A stretch of DNA of 64,000 nt. Source: UBA9926 sp023261215 (GTDB lineage: Bacteria > Pseudomonadota > Gammaproteobacteria > Pseudomonadales > Azotimanducaceae). Below the pieces are notes generated by a model that was not told where the DNA came from, searched no databases, and saw nothing but the letters and a program-made list of their open reading frames with translations. Every line of letters begins with the position of its first letter. Within the stretch, counting starts at the first letter, position 1. Location: positions 103,108 through 167,107 of the forward strand of contig JAYPYV010000002.1 in NCBI GenBank assembly GCA_038136035.1, written 5' to 3'. This document shows positions 46,030 through 55,952 of the stretch, in pieces. The translations under genes were made by a program, and so were the position numbers.

Positions 46030-47670
46030 TTACATCATGCCGCCCATGCCGCCCATGCCGCCCATATCAGGCATTGCAGGCGCAGGCTTATCTTCAACCA
46101 CTTCCGTCACCATACACTCGGTCGTAATCATCAACCCAGCAACTGAAGCAGCGGCTTGAAGCGCAGTTCGAGTCACCTTGGCTGGATCGGGGATACCGAA
46201 GTCGATCATGTTGCCGTACTCGCCGGTTGCCGCGTTGAAGCCCTCATTACCACTCAATTGCTTCACTTTATCGACCACGACTGACCCTTCCGCGCCAGCA
46301 TTTTCAGCGATTTGACGGATAGGCGCTTCCATTGCCCGTCGGCAGATGTTGATACCGACGTTTTGGTCTTCATTCTCGCCTTCAAGGCCGTCAATCGAAG
46401 CCAAAGCGCGAATCAAGGCAACACCACCGCCTGCAACGATCCCTTCTTCTACCGCAGCACGAGTTGAATGCAACGCGTCCTCGACTCGAGCCTTCTTCTC
46501 TTTCATTTCAACTTCAGAGCCAGCGCCCACTTTGATCACTGCAACACCGCCGGCGAGCTTAGCCACTCGCTCTTGGAGCTTCTCACGATCATAGTCAGAA
46601 GACGTTTCTTCAATCTGAGTTCGGATTTGCTTCACCCGAGACTCGATGTCGCCTGAGTCACCAGCGCCATCAACAATCGTGGTGTTTTCTTTGGTCACCG
46701 TGATGCGCTTAGCTTGACCGAGGTCTTCCAGCGTCGCACCTTCGAGTGACAATCCAACCTCTTCCGAGATCACGGTGCCGCCCGTTAGGATCGCGATGTC
46801 CTGGAGCATTTCTTTGCGACGGTCGCCAAACCCAGGGGCTTTGGCTGATGCGACTTTGACAATGCCGCGCATGTTGTTAACAACCAACGTTGCCAGCGCT
46901 TCCCCTTCGACATCCTCAGCAATAATCATCAGAGGACGGCCCGCCTTAGCAACTGCTTCCAGGATTGGGAGCATGTCTCGAATGTTTGAGATTTTCTTGT
47001 CAAACAACAAAATGTAGGGCTCATCAAGCTCTGCACTCATGTTGTCTTGGTTGTTGATGAAGTAAGGAGACAGATAACCTCGGTCGAACTGCATGCCTTC
47101 AACGACGTCCAATTCGTTCTCAAGGCCGGAACCTTCTTCAACCGTGATCACACCTTCTTTACCGACCTTCTCCATCGCTTCAGCAAGGATATCGCCGATT
47201 TGGGTGTCACTGTTCGCGCTCACGCTACCCACTTGCGCAATCGCCTTTGAATCAGAACAAGGTACTGCCAAGGCCTTAACGGCCTCAACGGCCTGGGCAA
47301 CGGCTTTATCGATGCCGCGCTTCAGATCCATCGGATTCATGCCCGCAGCCACTGCCTTCAAGCCCTCATTCAGAATCGCTTGAGCGAGTACGGTTGCGGT
47401 CGTGGTTCCATCACCTGCCACGTCAGACGTCTGGGAGGCCACTTCCTTGACCATCTGCGCACCCATATTTTCAAACTTGTCCTTCAGCTCGATTTCCTTG
47501 GCGACCGATACACCATCTTTGGTCACGGTTGGCGCGCCAAACGACTTGTCCAGGACCACGTTTCGTCCCTTCGGACCCAGCGTCACTTTTACGGCGTCGG
47601 CGAGTGTATTCACACCTTTCAGCATTCGCTGTCTGGCTGAATCCCCAAATTTCACATCTTTAGCTGTCAT
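46030..47670 (-). CDS. groL: Chaperonin GroEL
   Basis: The 546-residue Hsp60 begins MTAKDVKFGDSARQRML and contains LGPKGRNVVLDKSFGAPTVTKDG, DGTTTATVLA (ATP site) and ends in the GGMGGMGGMM tail. With GroES it folds proteins in an ATP-driven double ring. It follows groES by 61 bp on the same strand and is transcribed with it from a CIRCE-controlled promoter. Confidence 0.98.
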   Translation of the reverse strand: MTAKDVKFGDSARQRMLKGVNTLADAVKVTLGPKGRNVVLDKSFGAPTVTKDGVSVAKEIELKDKFENMGAQMVKEVASQTSDVAGDGTTTATVLAQAILNEGLKAVAAGMNPMDLKRGIDKAVAQAVEAVKALAVPCSDSKAIAQVGSVSANSDTQIGDILAEAMEKVGKEGVITVEEGSGLENELDVVEGMQFDRGYLSPYFINNQDNMSAELDEPYILLFDKKISNIRDMLPILEAVAKAGRPLMIIAEDVEGEALATLVVNNMRGIVKVASAKAPGFGDRRKEMLQDIAILTGGTVISEEVGLSLEGATLEDLGQAKRITVTKENTTIVDGAGDSGDIESRVKQIRTQIEETSSDYDREKLQERVAKLAGGVAVIKVGAGSEVEMKEKKARVEDALHSTRAAVEEGIVAGGGVALIRALASIDGLEGENEDQNVGINICRRAMEAPIRQIAENAGAEGSVVVDKVKQLSGNEGFNAATGEYGNMIDFGIPDPAKVTRTALQAAASVAGLMITTECMVTEVVEDKPAPAMPDMGGMGGMGGMM

Positions 47671-47731
47671 AACTCTTTAATCCTTATTTGATTAGCTTAG
47701 GTCTTAGCGATTTCGCGACGACTCGGATTCG

Positions 47732-48019
47732 TTATTCAATAACGCCGAAGACTTCGCTTTCACTCATGACCAACAGTTCTTCGCCGTCAATCTTGACCGT
47801 GCTTCCGGCATACTGGCCAAACAAGACTTTGTCACCAGCTTTGAGATCCACCGTCTGGACTGTACCGTTGTCCAGTTTCTTTCCAGGCCCAACCGCTAGG
47901 ACTTCGCCCTGAGAGGGTTTTTCTGCTGCGGAACCAGGAAGAACGATGCCTCCAGCTGACTTAGTTTCCTCTTCGAGACGACGTACTACGACCCGATCGT
48001 GTAAAGGACGAATATTCAT
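47732..48019 (-). CDS. groES: Co-chaperonin GroES
   Basis: The 95-residue lid protein begins MNIRPLHDRVVVRRLEEE and has the mobile-loop TKSAGGIVLPGSA and GDKVLFGQYAG segments. It is first in the groES-groL operon. Confidence 0.97.
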   Translation of the reverse strand: MNIRPLHDRVVVRRLEEETKSAGGIVLPGSAAEKPSQGEVLAVGPGKKLDNGTVQTVDLKAGDKVLFGQYAGSTVKIDGEELLVMSESEVFGVIE

Positions 48020-48104
48020 TCTTATCTCCCGATTAAGACTTCCCCGACGCGTAGCCGGTATTTTCTCTATCCAAGCTAGACCCTCGTTTTTGGGCGCTTT
48101 TAGC

Positions 48105-48131
48105 TTGGCACTCTCCCTAAAGGAGTGCTAA
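48105..48131. promoter_or_regulatory. CIRCE operator (HrcA site) of groESL
   Basis: TTGGCACTC-N9-GAGTGCTAA differs from the CIRCE consensus TTAGCACTC-N9-GAGTGCTAA at one base. It abuts the -10 box and covers the likely transcript start. Confidence 0.85.
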
Positions 48132-48158
48132 TAATAGGGTCACTTTTAGCAGAGTCAA
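48131..48158 (-). promoter_or_regulatory. Sigma-70 promoter of groESL
   Basis: Read leftward: TTGACT (48158-48153), 16-bp spacer, TATTAT (48136-48131). The CIRCE element follows directly. Confidence 0.75.
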
Positions 48159-48174
48159 GGGTCGACTGCTAAAA
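48144..48174. promoter_or_regulatory. Second inverted repeat overlapping the groESL -35 box
   Basis: TTTTAGCAG (48144-48152) and CTGCTAAAA (48166-48174) are perfect 9-bp inverted repeats, 13 bp apart. The spacer carries the -35 box. No T run follows on either strand, so it looks like an operator rather than a terminator. Confidence 0.5.
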
Positions 48175-48232
48175 AAAATCCATCAGGAGATTTGGCGATC
48201 TTCCCACCACCAATCACCCTTTGAGCATCGCT

Positions 48233-48574
48233 ATGTCATTGAAAAATCAGCAAATAGAGAGGGTGGTCCAGGTGATTTCGAAAATCCCAAGTGGCTCTGT
48301 TGCGACCTATGGCCAAGTCGCCGAGATGGCCAACCTCAATGGGCGCGCACGCTGGGTCGGTCGGATACTCAGTCAGCTCCCGGTCGGGACGAGGCTGCCT
48401 TGGCATCGAGTAATCAGCAGTTCGGGCCGAATCACCAATCCAAACATCGAAGAACAGCGAAATCGATTACGGCAGGAGGGCGTCACGGTCCGAGAGGATC
48501 GCGTTTCGTTGAAGCGGTTTCGGTGGAACCCAGCCCATTTGCCTGACGGATTGCCCAGATCGTCAGAAGGATAG
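48233..48574 (+). CDS. Alkyltransferase-like (ATL) DNA repair protein
   Basis: The 113-residue protein resembles the C-terminal DNA-binding domain of O6-alkylguanine-DNA alkyltransferase: IPSGSVATYGQVAEMANLNGRARWVGRILSQLPVGTRLPWHRVI. The active-site PCHRV cysteine is replaced by Trp (PWHRVI), which defines ATL proteins (E. coli YbaZ). They bind alkylated guanine without repairing it and feed nucleotide excision repair. Its last 92 bp overlap the convergent ampG. ATG at 48233; an upstream start adds only four residues. Confidence 0.9.
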   Translation: MSLKNQQIERVVQVISKIPSGSVATYGQVAEMANLNGRARWVGRILSQLPVGTRLPWHRVISSSGRITNPNIEEQRNRLRQEGVTVREDRVSLKRFRWNPAHLPDGLPRSSEG

Positions 48575-49676
48575 CGGGTATGCCAAGCAAAGCTGACCCA
48601 ACGAAGAACTGGAAATACCCCAAAGCGCTCACGGCGATACCCGAAAAACCACTGATAAACTTCCCTGGCAAGGTCATCAGGGAGCTAAAGAGCGCATACT
48701 GTGTCGCAGTAAATTCTCTTTGGGTCAATCCAGATAAATAGGCGACGAAACTGGTCGCGGCCACACCGCCACTCAAATTGTCCAAACTGATGACCAAAGC
48801 CAAAAGGGTCAGACTCGGGGCGATCTGCGCGAGGAACGCAAAGAGCAAATTGGTCAGCGCAACCAGCAGCGCACCAAGCAGCATAGTCTTCAAAACGCTG
48901 AACCGCATCACCAAAACGCCACCCAGGAAAGCCCCGAAAATGGACATCCCGAACCCTAGGCCCTTGGCGATGCCTGCAATCTCGGACTTGGTATACCCCT
49001 TATCCAAGTAAAAAGGGTTCGCCATCACCCCCATCACGATGTCGCTCAAGCGATAGAGGGCGACCAACGCGAGTATCGCCCACGCCACTCGGCCATAAAC
49101 TTGAAAAAATGAAGTGATCGGCGCAACGAACAGTCTCGTCGCCATTTCTCCGAAGCGCACATGCTGTGTTGTTGCATCCCTTTCCGGTGCGGTTAGCCTC
49201 TGATTGGGGTCAGTTTCATTTCTTGGCGGCTCTTTGACGAGGCAGGTGGTAAGCAGTCCAATCGACATCAGCAGGCCGCAGCTGAGATAGGCAAGTGACC
49301 ATGAGCCCACATCTGCAATCAATAAGGCCCCTGCACCAGACACAAGCAATGCCGCGCGGTAACCCAGGATGTACATCGCCGACATCGCTGCTTGATTGCT
49401 TTGTTCAGCAGACTCGATGCGATAAGCATCGATCACGATGTCTTGCGTCGCGGAAAAGAAGGCCGTCAGACAAGCGAGCGCCGCAATCCAACGTGTGTCA
49501 TTAGGTTCGGTCTGGGACAATAAAATGAGGCTAACACCCACCGCGATTTGAGAAAGTGCCATCCAAGATCGACGATGCCCAAGGGCACGCGAAAGCAGAG
49601 GTACCCTGAATCGATCAACCCAAGGTGCCCAGACGAATTTCAACGAATAAAAAAGTCCCACCCACGCAAAAAAACC
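48483..49676 (-). CDS. ampG: AmpG-like muropeptide transporter (5' end in gap)
   Basis: About 397 residues of an MFS permease with eleven or more helices are visible: LKFVWAPWVDRF, LGHRRSWM, ATQDIVIDAYRIE and the AmpG-type second half with YLSGLTQREFTATQYALFSSL. AmpG imports GlcNAc-anhydroMurNAc-peptides for recycling; AmpD, encoded at 56.8 kb, acts on the products. The N-terminal helix or two lie in the gap. The 3' end overlaps the ATL gene. Confidence 0.88.
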   Translation of the reverse strand, partial: GFFAWVGLFYSLKFVWAPWVDRFRVPLLSRALGHRRSWMALSQIAVGVSLILLSQTEPNDTRWIAALACLTAFFSATQDIVIDAYRIESAEQSNQAAMSAMYILGYRAALLVSGAGALLIADVGSWSLAYLSCGLLMSIGLLTTCLVKEPPRNETDPNQRLTAPERDATTQHVRFGEMATRLFVAPITSFFQVYGRVAWAILALVALYRLSDIVMGVMANPFYLDKGYTKSEIAGIAKGLGFGMSIFGAFLGGVLVMRFSVLKTMLLGALLVALTNLLFAFLAQIAPSLTLLALVISLDNLSGGVAATSFVAYLSGLTQREFTATQYALFSSLMTLPGKFISGFSGIAVSALGYFQFFVGSALLGIPAILLTIWAIRQANGLGSTETASTKRDPLGP

Positions 49677-49776
49677 NNNNNNNNNNNNNNNNNNNNNNNN
49701 NNNNNNNNNNNNNNNNNNNNNNNNNNNNNNNNNNNNNNNNNNNNNNNNNNNNNNNNNNNNNNNNNNNNNNNNNNNN
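49677..49776. other. 100-N assembly gap between divergent genes
   Basis: It hides the 5' ends of ampG and of the adenosyltransferase gene. The adenosyltransferase alone lacks about 35-40 residues, so more than 100 bp must be missing. Confidence 0.95.
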
Positions 49777-50229
49777 AATGCCCAGATCGGGCTGCTCACC
49801 GCCCATCTCTCACTGACATCCATCGCCACGCTGACGGATATCGCGCCCTTTATCGAACGTTTGCAGCACAGAATCTTCGATCTGGGCGGCGAGGTCTCGA
49901 TTCCAGGTTTTCAATTGATCCACGACCAACACGTCACCATGATTGAAGTTGAGTTGGATCGAATGAATGAAGCGCTGGCGCCTTTAGAGAACTTCATTAT
50001 CCCAGGCGGATCGATCCTGATCGCCCAATGCCATGTGGCGCGCAGCGTCTGTCGCCGGGCAGAGCGTAGTCTCGTCAGCCTCCAAGAAATTGAAACAGTG
50101 AACGCCTCTGGCGTTCGCTTTCTGAATCGCTTGTCGGATTACTTCTTTGTATTGGCTCGATTCTGCGCCCTTCAAACGGGCCAACCCGAGTGTTTGTGGC
50201 AAAAGGATGACGCGCCCGTAGCGCCTTAA
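49777..50229 (+). CDS. PduO-type ATP:cob(I)alamin adenosyltransferase (5' end in gap)
   Basis: The visible 150 residues begin NAQIGLLTAHLS, which is part of the family segment after the ATP site, and continue with FIIPGGSILIAQCHVARSVCRRAER and a C-terminal LNRLSDYFFVLAR. These mark the PduO/MMAB family, which makes adenosylcobalamin. The N-terminal T-x-x-GD-x-G ATP loop is in the gap. It pairs with the BtuF-like gene at 55 kb only in theme. Confidence 0.88.
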   Translation, partial: NAQIGLLTAHLSLTSIATLTDIAPFIERLQHRIFDLGGEVSIPGFQLIHDQHVTMIEVELDRMNEALAPLENFIIPGGSILIAQCHVARSVCRRAERSLVSLQEIETVNASGVRFLNRLSDYFFVLARFCALQTGQPECLWQKDDAPVAP

Positions 50230-50452
50230 TGCTTCTGGAATCACACCGCTAGCACAGTCGAATTCCGAACGCTGAACACGCACTAGCGACTCTAGACGGA
50301 GCCCCAACCGGGAAAGGCGCTTGGCGCGAGGCTTACCTTAACGAGACCCTTGATCCACCACCAAGCCTGCACACCGTCTACTACATGATCGTGTAAACGT
50401 TACAGCCGAACGCGGCTTACTCAAGGTCGTTCGTCCCTCCCCTAGAATTTTT

Positions 50453-52102
50453 CTAAAGCGAGAGATAACGCAGATCGGACAAATGCTTCGCCACCGTGGC
50501 TAAAAACCGCGCAGCTTCTGCACCGTCAATGGCTCGATGATCGTAACTGAGCGAGAGCGGCACGATGAGTCGTCGCTCCAGGGCATCGCCGATATAGCGT
50601 GGCAGCCACTGCGCCTTGGCGACGCCCAATATCGCAACTTCCGGCGGGTTGATAATCGGCGTGAATCCCGTACCGCCGATCCCACCTAAACTTGAAATCG
50701 TGAAGGTTGCGCCTTGGAGATCCTGAGGTGCCAGCTTTTTTGTTCTCGCCTTTTCTGCGAGCGAACTGGCCGCTTCGGCTAACTGAATAATGCCCAAAGC
50801 ATCTGCACCTTTCACATTGGGCACGACCAATCCAGCATCTGTTTCGACCGCGATGCCAATATTGAAGAACTCTTTGAGCACCCAATGCTCAAGATTAGGA
50901 TCGATAGACGCGTTAAAGCGGGGGTAGATCTTGAGCGTCAACGTCACCGCCTTAACAAAGAAGGCCAGTGGCGTGATTTTTGTTGCGCCCTCTCCCCGAT
51001 GATTCAGCTCGCCACGGAAGCGCTCCATCTCCGTGATGTCAGCCTCATCGAAGTGCGTTACATGAGGAATTGTGACCCAACTTTGGTGCAGATTCTTTGC
51101 GCTAACTTTGCGAATTTTTGACAATAACTCGATCGATGTTTCGCCATAGCGAGAAAAGTCCGGCAGCGGCTGGCTTATGAGAAAGGCAGAATCGCCTGCC
51201 GATCCTGACGCTGGCTCAGACAGTCGGCCCCGAACATAGCTTTGCAGGTCCTCTTTGAGCACACGTCCATGCGGCCCGGAACCCTGGACCAATGCGAGGT
51301 CGACACCGAATTCACGTGCAAGTTTCCTGACCGCGGGGCCGGCATGGGCTTTCGGTGCATTGGTTTGAGCCGTAGGTGATGGGCGGGCAGCGATTCCCGT
51401 CTCTTTCCGATTCGGCGCTGCAGACTCGAGAGGCACGCGCTCTGGGGCGGAGGTCAAACTGCCCGCTTCGATCTCATTTCCCCGATTTCGACTTGGGTTG
51501 TCTCCTTCCTCAGCCAGCGGCGAACCATCACCCCTTGCCCCAGATGGCACGACGTCTAACGCCAGCAAGGCGTCTGCCGAGCGCACTTCCTCTCCGATAG
51601 CGACCAGGATGGTTTTAATCTCGCCGGAGACCTCAGCCGTGACTTCGAGGCTCGCCTTCTCCGACTCGAGCACTATCACCACTTGATCCTTGATCACGGC
51701 ATCACCCACCTGGCAGAGCAGATCCGTCACTTCCGCTTTTTCGATCTCGCCCAAGTCTGGTACGCGGAGCAAAAAGGTGCTCGCCGCTTTACCGGATGAA
51801 TCAATAGATACTTGAGGCGTTGTAACGGGCTCAATGGCCGCAGAATCAGTGGGTATCGAGGCCGGACGCTCTGATGCGGTTTCAGCCAAGCGGCTCACGC
51901 TCAGCTCACCAGAAGCTTCGGCCTCCGAAGGCGTCTTCTCGATCTGTTGTGGGGGGCTATCCGCATCAGACGGTTTTTGGTCGTGTTGATCTTGCGCGCT
52001 CAGTTCGAGCATCAAAGTGCCTGCTGTGACGCGGTCACCCACTTTAACGTGGATGATGCCCACCAAACCTTCATCTGGCGCTGGAATTTCTACGCTGGCT
52101 TT
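50453..52102 (-). CDS. aceF: Pyruvate dehydrogenase E2, dihydrolipoamide acetyltransferase (5' end in gap)
   Basis: The visible 549 residues start inside the first lipoyl domain at KASVEIPAPDEG (the K is the lipoyl lysine), followed by an acidic Pro/Ala/Ser linker, a second lipoyl domain with ESEKASLEV, a second linker, the E3-binding domain AGPAVRKLAREFGVDL and the catalytic domain ending in SYDHRAIDGAEAARFL. It therefore has two lipoyl domains. The first ~40 residues lie in the gap. It is downstream of aceE. Confidence 0.93.
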   Translation of the reverse strand, partial: KASVEIPAPDEGLVGIIHVKVGDRVTAGTLMLELSAQDQHDQKPSDADSPPQQIEKTPSEAEASGELSVSRLAETASERPASIPTDSAAIEPVTTPQVSIDSSGKAASTFLLRVPDLGEIEKAEVTDLLCQVGDAVIKDQVVIVLESEKASLEVTAEVSGEIKTILVAIGEEVRSADALLALDVVPSGARGDGSPLAEEGDNPSRNRGNEIEAGSLTSAPERVPLESAAPNRKETGIAARPSPTAQTNAPKAHAGPAVRKLAREFGVDLALVQGSGPHGRVLKEDLQSYVRGRLSEPASGSAGDSAFLISQPLPDFSRYGETSIELLSKIRKVSAKNLHQSWVTIPHVTHFDEADITEMERFRGELNHRGEGATKITPLAFFVKAVTLTLKIYPRFNASIDPNLEHWVLKEFFNIGIAVETDAGLVVPNVKGADALGIIQLAEAASSLAEKARTKKLAPQDLQGATFTISSLGGIGGTGFTPIINPPEVAILGVAKAQWLPRYIGDALERRLIVPLSLSYDHRAIDGAEAARFLATVAKHLSDLRYLSL

Positions 52103-52202
52103 NNNNNNNNNNNNNNNNNNNNNNNNNNNNNNNNNNNNNNNNNNNNNNNNNNNNNNNNNNNNNNNNNNNNNNNNNNNNNNNNNNNNNNNNNNNNNNNNNN
52201 NN
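52103..52202. other. 100-N assembly gap between aceE and aceF
   Basis: The N run happens to keep one frame open across the aceE/aceF junction, which makes the two genes look fused. The aceE C-terminus, the intergenic region and the aceF N-terminus are missing. Confidence 0.95.
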
Positions 52203-54784
52203 GCAATGTGATAGCGGTCAACTTCGAAAAAATGCCGCAATCGCGCTCGGGTATCGCTTCGCCCGAACCCGTCCGTTCCCAGCACCACATAGGGCGAATC
52301 GATTTGGCTGCGAATTTGATCGGCATAGAGCCTCACGTAGTCCGTGGCGGCGATCACTGGCCCTGACTGTGAATTGAGACACTGTTCAACATGAGTCTGT
52401 CGGGGCGCTTCGCTTGGATTCAAACGGTTCCACCGATGGGTGGCATCGCCATCGCGTTTAAGTTCATTGAAGCTCGTGACACTCCAAATATCGGCTGATA
52501 CCCCACAGGCTTCCTCCAAAAGATCAGCAGCGGCCAAGACCTCTCTCAAGATAGCACCAGACCCTAGAAGCTGGACGCGCTTTTTTGAACGCTTTGAGGA
52601 TGCCGCTTTGAGCAAGTACATGCCTTTGCATATGTCGGCCTCGACATTGGCTGGCATTTCGGGGTGGACATAGTTCTCGTTGGTCAAGGTGATGTAAAAG
52701 AATTTCGCTTCTTTATCGACAAACATCCGCTTTAGACCATGCTGAAGGATGACGGCGAGCTCATAGGCATAGGTCGGGTCATAGGTCACGCAATTTGGAA
52801 TCGTCCCCGCCAAGATGTGGCTGTGCCCATCTTGGTGCTGCAAACCCTCACCATTTAGCGTCGTGCGTCCAGAGGTGCCGCCAAGGAGAAACCCTCTGGC
52901 ACTGAGATCACCCGCGGCCCAACATAAGTCTCCGACTCGCTGGAAGCCGAACATCGAGTAATAGATGTAAAACGGGATCAGTGTCTGCGCGTGCGTTGAA
53001 TACGAGGTCGCAGCTGATAGCCATGCAGAAAAAGCGCCACCCTCGTTGATGCCCTCTTCCATCACCTGCCCGTGCTTGTCTTCTCGGTAGGCCATCATTT
53101 GACCGGTATCCACAGGCTCATAGAGTTGGCCCACACTCGAGTAAATCCCAAGTTGGCGGAACATCCCTTCCATGCCAAATGTGCGTGCTTCGTCGGGAAC
53201 AATGGGCACCACGCGAGCACCGACATGTTCGTCTTTAACCAGCACCTGCAGCATGCGCACAAAGGCCATGGTCGTCGATATCTCGCGATCGCCGGTACCT
53301 TTCAACATGCTCGAAAACGCCTCAAGTCCAGGCACCCGAAGCGCTTCAAAGTCACTCAACCGGCTCGGGATCGGACCCCCTAGACGATCTCGGCATGCCT
53401 TCAGATAGCGAATTTCAGTTGAGTCCTCGGGCGGGCGGTAATACGGCACATCCGCCAAATGCTCATCAGGGATTGGCAAATCAAATCGATCTCGAAAACT
53501 TTTCAACGCCTCCAAATCGAGCTTCTTCACCGAGTGGGTGTAGTTTTGAGCCTCTCCCGCAGGCCCAAGACCATAGCCTTTGACAGTCTTGGCTAGCACC
53601 ACGGTCGGCTGGCCCTTGTGACGCACTGCAGCGGCGTAAGCCGCAAACACCTTGTAAGGGTCGTGGCCTCCACGATTGAGCTTGGCCAATTGTTCGTCGC
53701 TCATATCGGCTACGATCTCGAGCAGTTCGGGGTATTTGCCAAAAAAATGTTGTCGAACGTAATCCCCGGTATGGCTTTTGTAATTCTGATAATCGCCGTC
53801 AACGGCTTCATCCATTCGTTGCTGAAGCAATCCTGATCGGTCTCGCTCAAAGAGGGGATCCCACTGGCGACCCCAAATGACTTTGATGACATTCCAGCCC
53901 GCCCCTCGGAACACACCTTCGAGTTCCTGGATAATCTTGCCGTTGCCTCGCACCGGACCATCGAGACGCTGCAAATTACAGTTCACCACAAAGATTAAAT
54001 TGTCTAACCGCTCACGACCGGCGAGTGAAATGGCGCCTAGGGATTCTGGCTCGTCCATCTCGCCATCACCCACAAAACACCACACCTTTCGATCGTTAGG
54101 TTCCGTGAGACCTCGATGCTCGAGATACTTCATCGTATGCGCTTGGTAAATGGCTTGAAGCGGCCCGAGGCCCATGGACACGGTTGGGAACTGCCAATAG
54201 TTGGGCATCAGCCACGGGTGGGGGTAGCTTGATAACCCGTCGCCATCCACCTCCTGGCGAAATCGATCCAGCTGTGCCTCCGTGAGCGAGCCCTCTAGAA
54301 ACGACCGAGCGTAGATTCCTGGCGCACTGTGACCTTGGATATACAGAAGGTCGCCTGGCCTGCCGGGTTGATTTCCTCGGAAGAAATAATTGAAACCCAC
54401 ATCGTAGAGTGTGGCAGAGGACTGAAACGTTGAGATGTGCCCACCCAGCGTGCTGTCTTTCAAATTTGCCCGCATCACCATCGCCATGGCGTTCCAACGA
54501 ATCAGGCTGCGGATGCTGCGTTCGATGAAAAGATCGCCCGGCATTCGAGCCTCTCGATGCACGGGAATTGTATTTCGATAGGGGGTGGTCATCGCGAAGG
54601 GCAATTGTGACCCTTGCTCGGTGACTTTCGCGGCGAGCATCTGAAGCAGATATTGCGCACGCTCAACACCTTGCACATCGACGACCGACGCCAGTGCGTC
54701 GAGCCACTCCTGAGTTTCTTCTGGATCTAGGTCGACGCTTTGTTCTCGTTGCTTGTCCTGTTCGATGGCTCTCACTCCTGACAT
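52203..54784 (-). CDS. aceE: Pyruvate dehydrogenase E1 component, homodimeric type (3' end in gap)
   Basis: E1 decarboxylates pyruvate with thiamine diphosphate. About 860 of the usual 887 residues are visible: SAPGIYARSFLEG, the ThDP motif VGDGEMDEPES...NCNLQRLDGPVRGNGKIIQELEG, KTVKGYG, and TLNGEGLQHQDGHS in the second half; the end GFGRSDTRARLRHFFEVDRYHI is near the C-terminus. The start is chosen at ATG 54784; no strong ribosome site decides it. The upstream BtuF-like gene ends 34 bp before it. Confidence 0.94.
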
Positions 54785-54818
54785 TGACTCACATAAAGAG
54801 TCGCTGGCGCTGACCGAA

Positions 54819-55691
54819 TTATAAGACCTCGGTTGATGCAGCTCCAACGCTCACAGCGTCGCAAAGGACCGAAATGCCGCTGAGTAGTCTCGCCACTGGC
54901 TGGCTTAAGTCCTCCGCCTTGATCACATGAATTCGAGCTCGAGGGAGCATGGCTCGCCAGCGATCGGACCAAGCGTCATTCTGAGAATCATCTTTGACTA
55001 GAACGATCACCTCAGGTTGCCTGTCGATCACGGCTTCAAGAGAGACGGTACCGACCTCAAGACGCGCATCAGCAAAGACGTTTTTGGCACCACAGACTTC
55101 GAGTGCCTGCCCCATGAAATGCTGAGCATTCACTGTGAAGAGCTGCATGTCCTGGATTTGTAAAAACACGCGACGCGGCGACGCTGACGCTCGACGAACC
55201 TCCAACCTATTCAGCCGATGATCAAACGCTTCTGCGACGCGCTCGGCCCGATCTGAATAGCCAAGCACGGCGCCAAGCCGGCGATACGCATTTGCGATAT
55301 CAGACAGCCCTTCTGAATGCATGAAGTAAACGGGCAGACCCAGTTGTTCTAAGGTGCGTATCGCCCGAGGGACTCCGCCCTGCCAAACCAATATATGGGT
55401 TGGCTTCAATGCGACGATCGTTTCCAAGCTCAATTGATAGGCATCGCCTACTCGCGGGAGCGACTTCGCTTCGTGCGGTAGGTTAGAAAATCTTGACACG
55501 CCCACCACAGACTCGCCCAAACCGAGATCGAACACCATCTCGGTAAGGTGTGGGGCTAATGTCACGATTCGCAATTCACTCGGTTGCGCTGAGTTTTCCA
55601 TCGATGGGGCCGCAATAAGAGGACACGCAAAGACCCAAACGATCAACCGATCAAAGAACCAACGAACCCATTTAATCCAACTTTCTTTCAT
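54819..55691 (-). CDS. BtuF-like periplasmic cobalamin/metal-chelate-binding protein
   Basis: The 290-residue class III binding protein starts with a signal peptide (WFFDRLIVWVFACPLIAAPS) and has RIVTLAPHLTEMVFDLGLGESVVGVSRFSN, ETIVALKPTHILVW and LGLPVYFM, the BtuF/FecB-type pattern. Cobalamin is the likely ligand, since an adenosyltransferase gene is close and BtuF similarity is better than FepB, but heme or a siderophore is possible. No btuCD is adjacent. It lies upstream of aceE. Confidence 0.78.
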   Translation of the reverse strand: MKESWIKWVRWFFDRLIVWVFACPLIAAPSMENSAQPSELRIVTLAPHLTEMVFDLGLGESVVGVSRFSNLPHEAKSLPRVGDAYQLSLETIVALKPTHILVWQGGVPRAIRTLEQLGLPVYFMHSEGLSDIANAYRRLGAVLGYSDRAERVAEAFDHRLNRLEVRRASASPRRVFLQIQDMQLFTVNAQHFMGQALEVCGAKNVFADARLEVGTVSLEAVIDRQPEVIVLVKDDSQNDAWSDRWRAMLPRARIHVIKAEDLSQPVARLLSGISVLCDAVSVGAASTEVL

Positions 55692-55952
55692 GTAGGTCCT
55701 GTGAGGCTAAAATCACACTGCCTGACCACCGCGGCCTCACCCTAATGCACGGGCATAAGGCCCTAAATCATGTCTCGAAACCTGTAGCATGCGCGCGCGA
55801 TCAATCACCGACCCTGTCCGGCGCAAACCAGAAGAACCATGAACCTCGACGTATCGCGATTAACCTACCATGCCTATCAGGCGCGCGTCTTTTAATGGCC
55901 GTGCGCTGAAGACCCTTTCTCATTACAGTGCACGGAACCTATAGGCCCAAAA
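55692..55952. other. Intergenic stretch between btuF-like and ampE
   Basis: About 260 bp. I looked for a cobalamin riboswitch here because of the BtuF-like gene and did not find a convincing B12 box. Confidence 0.4.

Noticed and set aside
50453..54847. Single 1464-residue pyruvate dehydrogenase E1-E2 fusion
   Set aside because: The open frame is created by the 100-N run; E1 and E2 both lack their junction ends.
55692..55952. Cobalamin riboswitch upstream of the BtuF-like gene
   Set aside because: I searched for the B12-box-type motif and found only weak partial matches.
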